Shown: positions 62,367-64,000 of the stretch, piece by piece | Numbering within the stretch: position 1 is the stretch's first letter | How the letters are laid out: every line of letters begins with the position of its first letter | From: Actinomyces oris | GTDB lineage: Bacteria; Actinomycetota; Actinomycetes; Actinomycetales; Actinomycetaceae | Assembly: GCF_006546825.1 (NCBI RefSeq) | Contig: NZ_VICC01000004.1 | Coordinates: forward strand, 372,001 to 436,000 | Direction of reading: 5' to 3' | Length of the DNA: 64,000 nucleotides | Notes under the pieces: generated by a model | Told to the model about the DNA's origin: nothing | Databases searched by the model: none | Seen by the model: only the letters and a program-made list of their open reading frames with translations | Program-made: the position numbers and the translations under genes

Positions 62367-63932
62367 ATGAGACGTGAGCTCACCAAGTACTTACGACTGC
62401 CGACCATGAGTCGTATGGAAACCGGCGCCGTGCTGTCCCGGCGCCCGGCAGTGGTGGGCGGGCTCCTCCTCATCCTGATGCTGCTGACCGGACTCGGGTG
62501 GGCGGTGTCCTCTCCGGTGGAGTCGTCTCCCGACGACAACTATCACCTGGGCAGCATCTGGTGCCCACGTCCGGCGGGTGAGTCCTGCCAGACCAGTGTT
62601 GTCGACGGCGATCCGGTGGTCCGGGTTCCGATCGCGGTGGCGGACGAGTCAATGAGGTGCTACGTCCTGCAATCGAATAAGTCGGCGGGATGCGCGCTTG
62701 GGTACGACGATTCTCATATGGTGTGGTCCAAGCGCTTCGACAATGGCGCCTACCCAATTGGCTACTACCACTTCCATCACCTCCTCGTCGGCAAGGACGT
62801 GCAGACCTCGGTCCTGGTGATGCGCGGCGTCAATGTGCTCATCGCCGTGACGCTTCTGGGAACCATCGGCTTCTGTGCGCCGCGGCAGTTGAGGCGGCCA
62901 TTCATCGGCGCGATTGTCGCCTCGTGGGTCCCCATGGGGGTCTACTTCATCGCTTCCAACAATCCCAGCTCGTGGGCCGTCTCCGGGTTGATTGCGTACT
63001 CCGCGGCAACATTGATGGCCCCGCAGCAGAACGGGCGTCGTCGTATTGCCCTCGTGATCTGCGCGGTGATCGGCGCCGTGATGTGCTTGACGTCGCGATA
63101 TGACGCCGCCTTCTTCCTCCTTGTTGTCGGCCTTGCCCTGCTCTTCGCGGTGCCGTGGAAACGAGGGGGATGGATAGGGCTGAGTGCCCTCGCCGGAGTG
63201 GCCCTCCTCGGGTTCGGCACCTTTATGGCTTCGTCCCAGGTGTCGAAGGTCGCATACTTCCTGCGGGTTTTCGAGGCGTCTGATCCTGCAAAATCTGCCG
63301 ACAAGCAGCCGTTCTTCGAGAAGCTCCTCGTTGGGCTGGAGACTGCTCCGAAGTATCTCGGCGGATTTTGGGGGCACACATGGACCCCGGGGTGGCACGA
63401 TGTTCCTCTGGGGGCCCGTGCCCCCTATGTGCTCACCATTATGGCGGCCGGTGCTTTCGTGGCCGTCGGCTTGCGCCGTGGCGGTTGGCGGAAGTGGACC
63501 GCTCTGGCGATCATCGTGGGGTCGATGGTCCTTCTTCCGGCGTTGTTCTACGCCAACGGCGCCATGGACACCATCGAGCTCTATCAGGCCCGGTACATCT
63601 TCCCGCTGCTGGCGCCCACCTTCTTCCTCATGCTGGCCGTCGATCAGGATGAGGGGGCGTGGTTCACAGTTCCGCAGGCCGTCTGGGTCACCGTCTTCAT
63701 ATCGCTGTGCCAGACAATCACCCTGCATACGCTGCTGCTGCGATTCGTGCAGGGTGCCCAGGAACGGTGGGAACTCGACCTCAACAAGCATATCGAGTGG
63801 TGGTGGAGTGCACCGGTCTCACCCATGATGGTCTGGTTCCTCACGACCTGCTTCGCCACTGCGGCACTGGGAACCGCCATCGCAATGCTGACGCGCACAG
63901 CCGAGAAGTACGAGGCGCCCCAGGAGTCGTGA
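62367..63932 (+). CDS. DUF2142-like polytopic membrane protein
   Basis: 521 residues with about twelve membrane segments. First extracytoplasmic loop SSPVESSPDDNYHLGSIWCPR...YPIGYYHFHHLLVG, then alternating helices, and QARYIFPLLAPTFFLML near the C-terminus, as in DUF2142 and related GT-C-like proteins. Several Cys in loop 1 (WCPR, SCQT, RCYV, GCAL) probably form disulfides. The coding sequence is less GC-rich than its neighbours. Function unknown; extracytoplasmic sugar transfer is a guess. A terminator follows at once. Confidence 0.72.
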   Translation: MRRELTKYLRLPTMSRMETGAVLSRRPAVVGGLLLILMLLTGLGWAVSSPVESSPDDNYHLGSIWCPRPAGESCQTSVVDGDPVVRVPIAVADESMRCYVLQSNKSAGCALGYDDSHMVWSKRFDNGAYPIGYYHFHHLLVGKDVQTSVLVMRGVNVLIAVTLLGTIGFCAPRQLRRPFIGAIVASWVPMGVYFIASNNPSSWAVSGLIAYSAATLMAPQQNGRRRIALVICAVIGAVMCLTSRYDAAFFLLVVGLALLFAVPWKRGGWIGLSALAGVALLGFGTFMASSQVSKVAYFLRVFEASDPAKSADKQPFFEKLLVGLETAPKYLGGFWGHTWTPGWHDVPLGARAPYVLTIMAAGAFVAVGLRRGGWRKWTALAIIVGSMVLLPALFYANGAMDTIELYQARYIFPLLAPTFFLMLAVDQDEGAWFTVPQAVWVTVFISLCQTITLHTLLLRFVQGAQERWELDLNKHIEWWWSAPVSPMMVWFLTTCFATAALGTAIAMLTRTAEKYEAPQES

Positions 63933-63936
63933 GCAC

Positions 63937-63975
63937 TGTGGGCGGGCGGCGCGGAGTGGCGCCCGCCCGCCCACA
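63937..63975 (+). terminator. GC-rich hairpin terminator
   Basis: A 16-bp stem (TGTGGGCGGGCGGCGC at 63937-63952 with its complement ending at 63975, one bulged base) with loop GGAGTG starts 4 bp after the stop codon. No U-tract. Confidence 0.7.
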
Positions 63976-64000
63976 CGTCATGAGGCAGGAACGGAGCAGG

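Overview
This is a high-GC window with the architecture of an actinobacterial chromosome, most likely an oral Actinomyces or a close relative. That placement is inferred from gene content: an rpmG next to a MaoC-type gene, two LytR-CpsA-Psr proteins, PGRP/LGFP wall hydrolase, WbbL-like rhamnosyltransferase, and actinobacterial promoter style. No rRNA is present, so species cannot be fixed.

Layout. 1-5.6 kb is housekeeping: the end of a NarL-type regulator, YajQ, three tRNAs (Tyr, Thr, Met), rpmG, a MaoC-type hot-dog protein, a MarR regulator, Maf and BirA. 5.6-9.6 kb is signalling: a class III adenylate cyclase, a response regulator plus histidine kinase, and a DedA protein. 9.7-15.4 kb holds a GtrA protein, a GT-C-like membrane protein, purK-purE, a 671-bp non-coding transposable element with 14-bp target duplications, and galE. 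From 15.5 kb to the end almost everything serves surface glycan synthesis: tandem LCP ligases, a WbbL-like rhamnosyltransferase, a GT2/DUF2304 pair, a block with all five enzyme types for a UDP-ManNAc3NAcA-type sugar plus a Wzx flippase (20.8-37 kb), an Asn-synthase-like amidotransferase, two large DUF6541-like membrane proteins, rmlB, a secreted PGRP/LGFP amidase, a rhamnan block (two RgpF-family proteins, a GtrB/GtrA/GT-C module, an acyltransferase, two SDR enzymes and a Wzm/Wzt exporter; 43.5-56.6 kb), and finally more glycosyltransferases, rmlD and a DUF2142-like membrane protein.

How the genes may work together (inference). WbbL-like, RmlB/RmlD and the RgpF proteins would build a rhamnose-rich chain on a polyprenyl carrier in the cytoplasm, exported by Wzm/Wzt; the GT2-GtrA-GT-C module would flip single sugars and decorate the chain outside. 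The diacetamido-uronate pathway, with possible amidation, would feed a second repeat-unit glycan flipped by Wzx. LCP proteins would ligate products to peptidoglycan.

Regulation. At least sixteen genes on both strands begin 6-8 nt downstream of a TANNNT (mostly TAGNNT) hexamer, which indicates pervasive leaderless transcription and settles several start codons. The most unusual item is a 167-bp leader with two hairpins, a ribosome-binding site and the first eleven codons, present in near-identical direct copies before two adjacent genes; recombination between them would cleanly remove a glycosyltransferase. Second is the transposable element, which carries a perfect 23-bp inverted repeat inside it.
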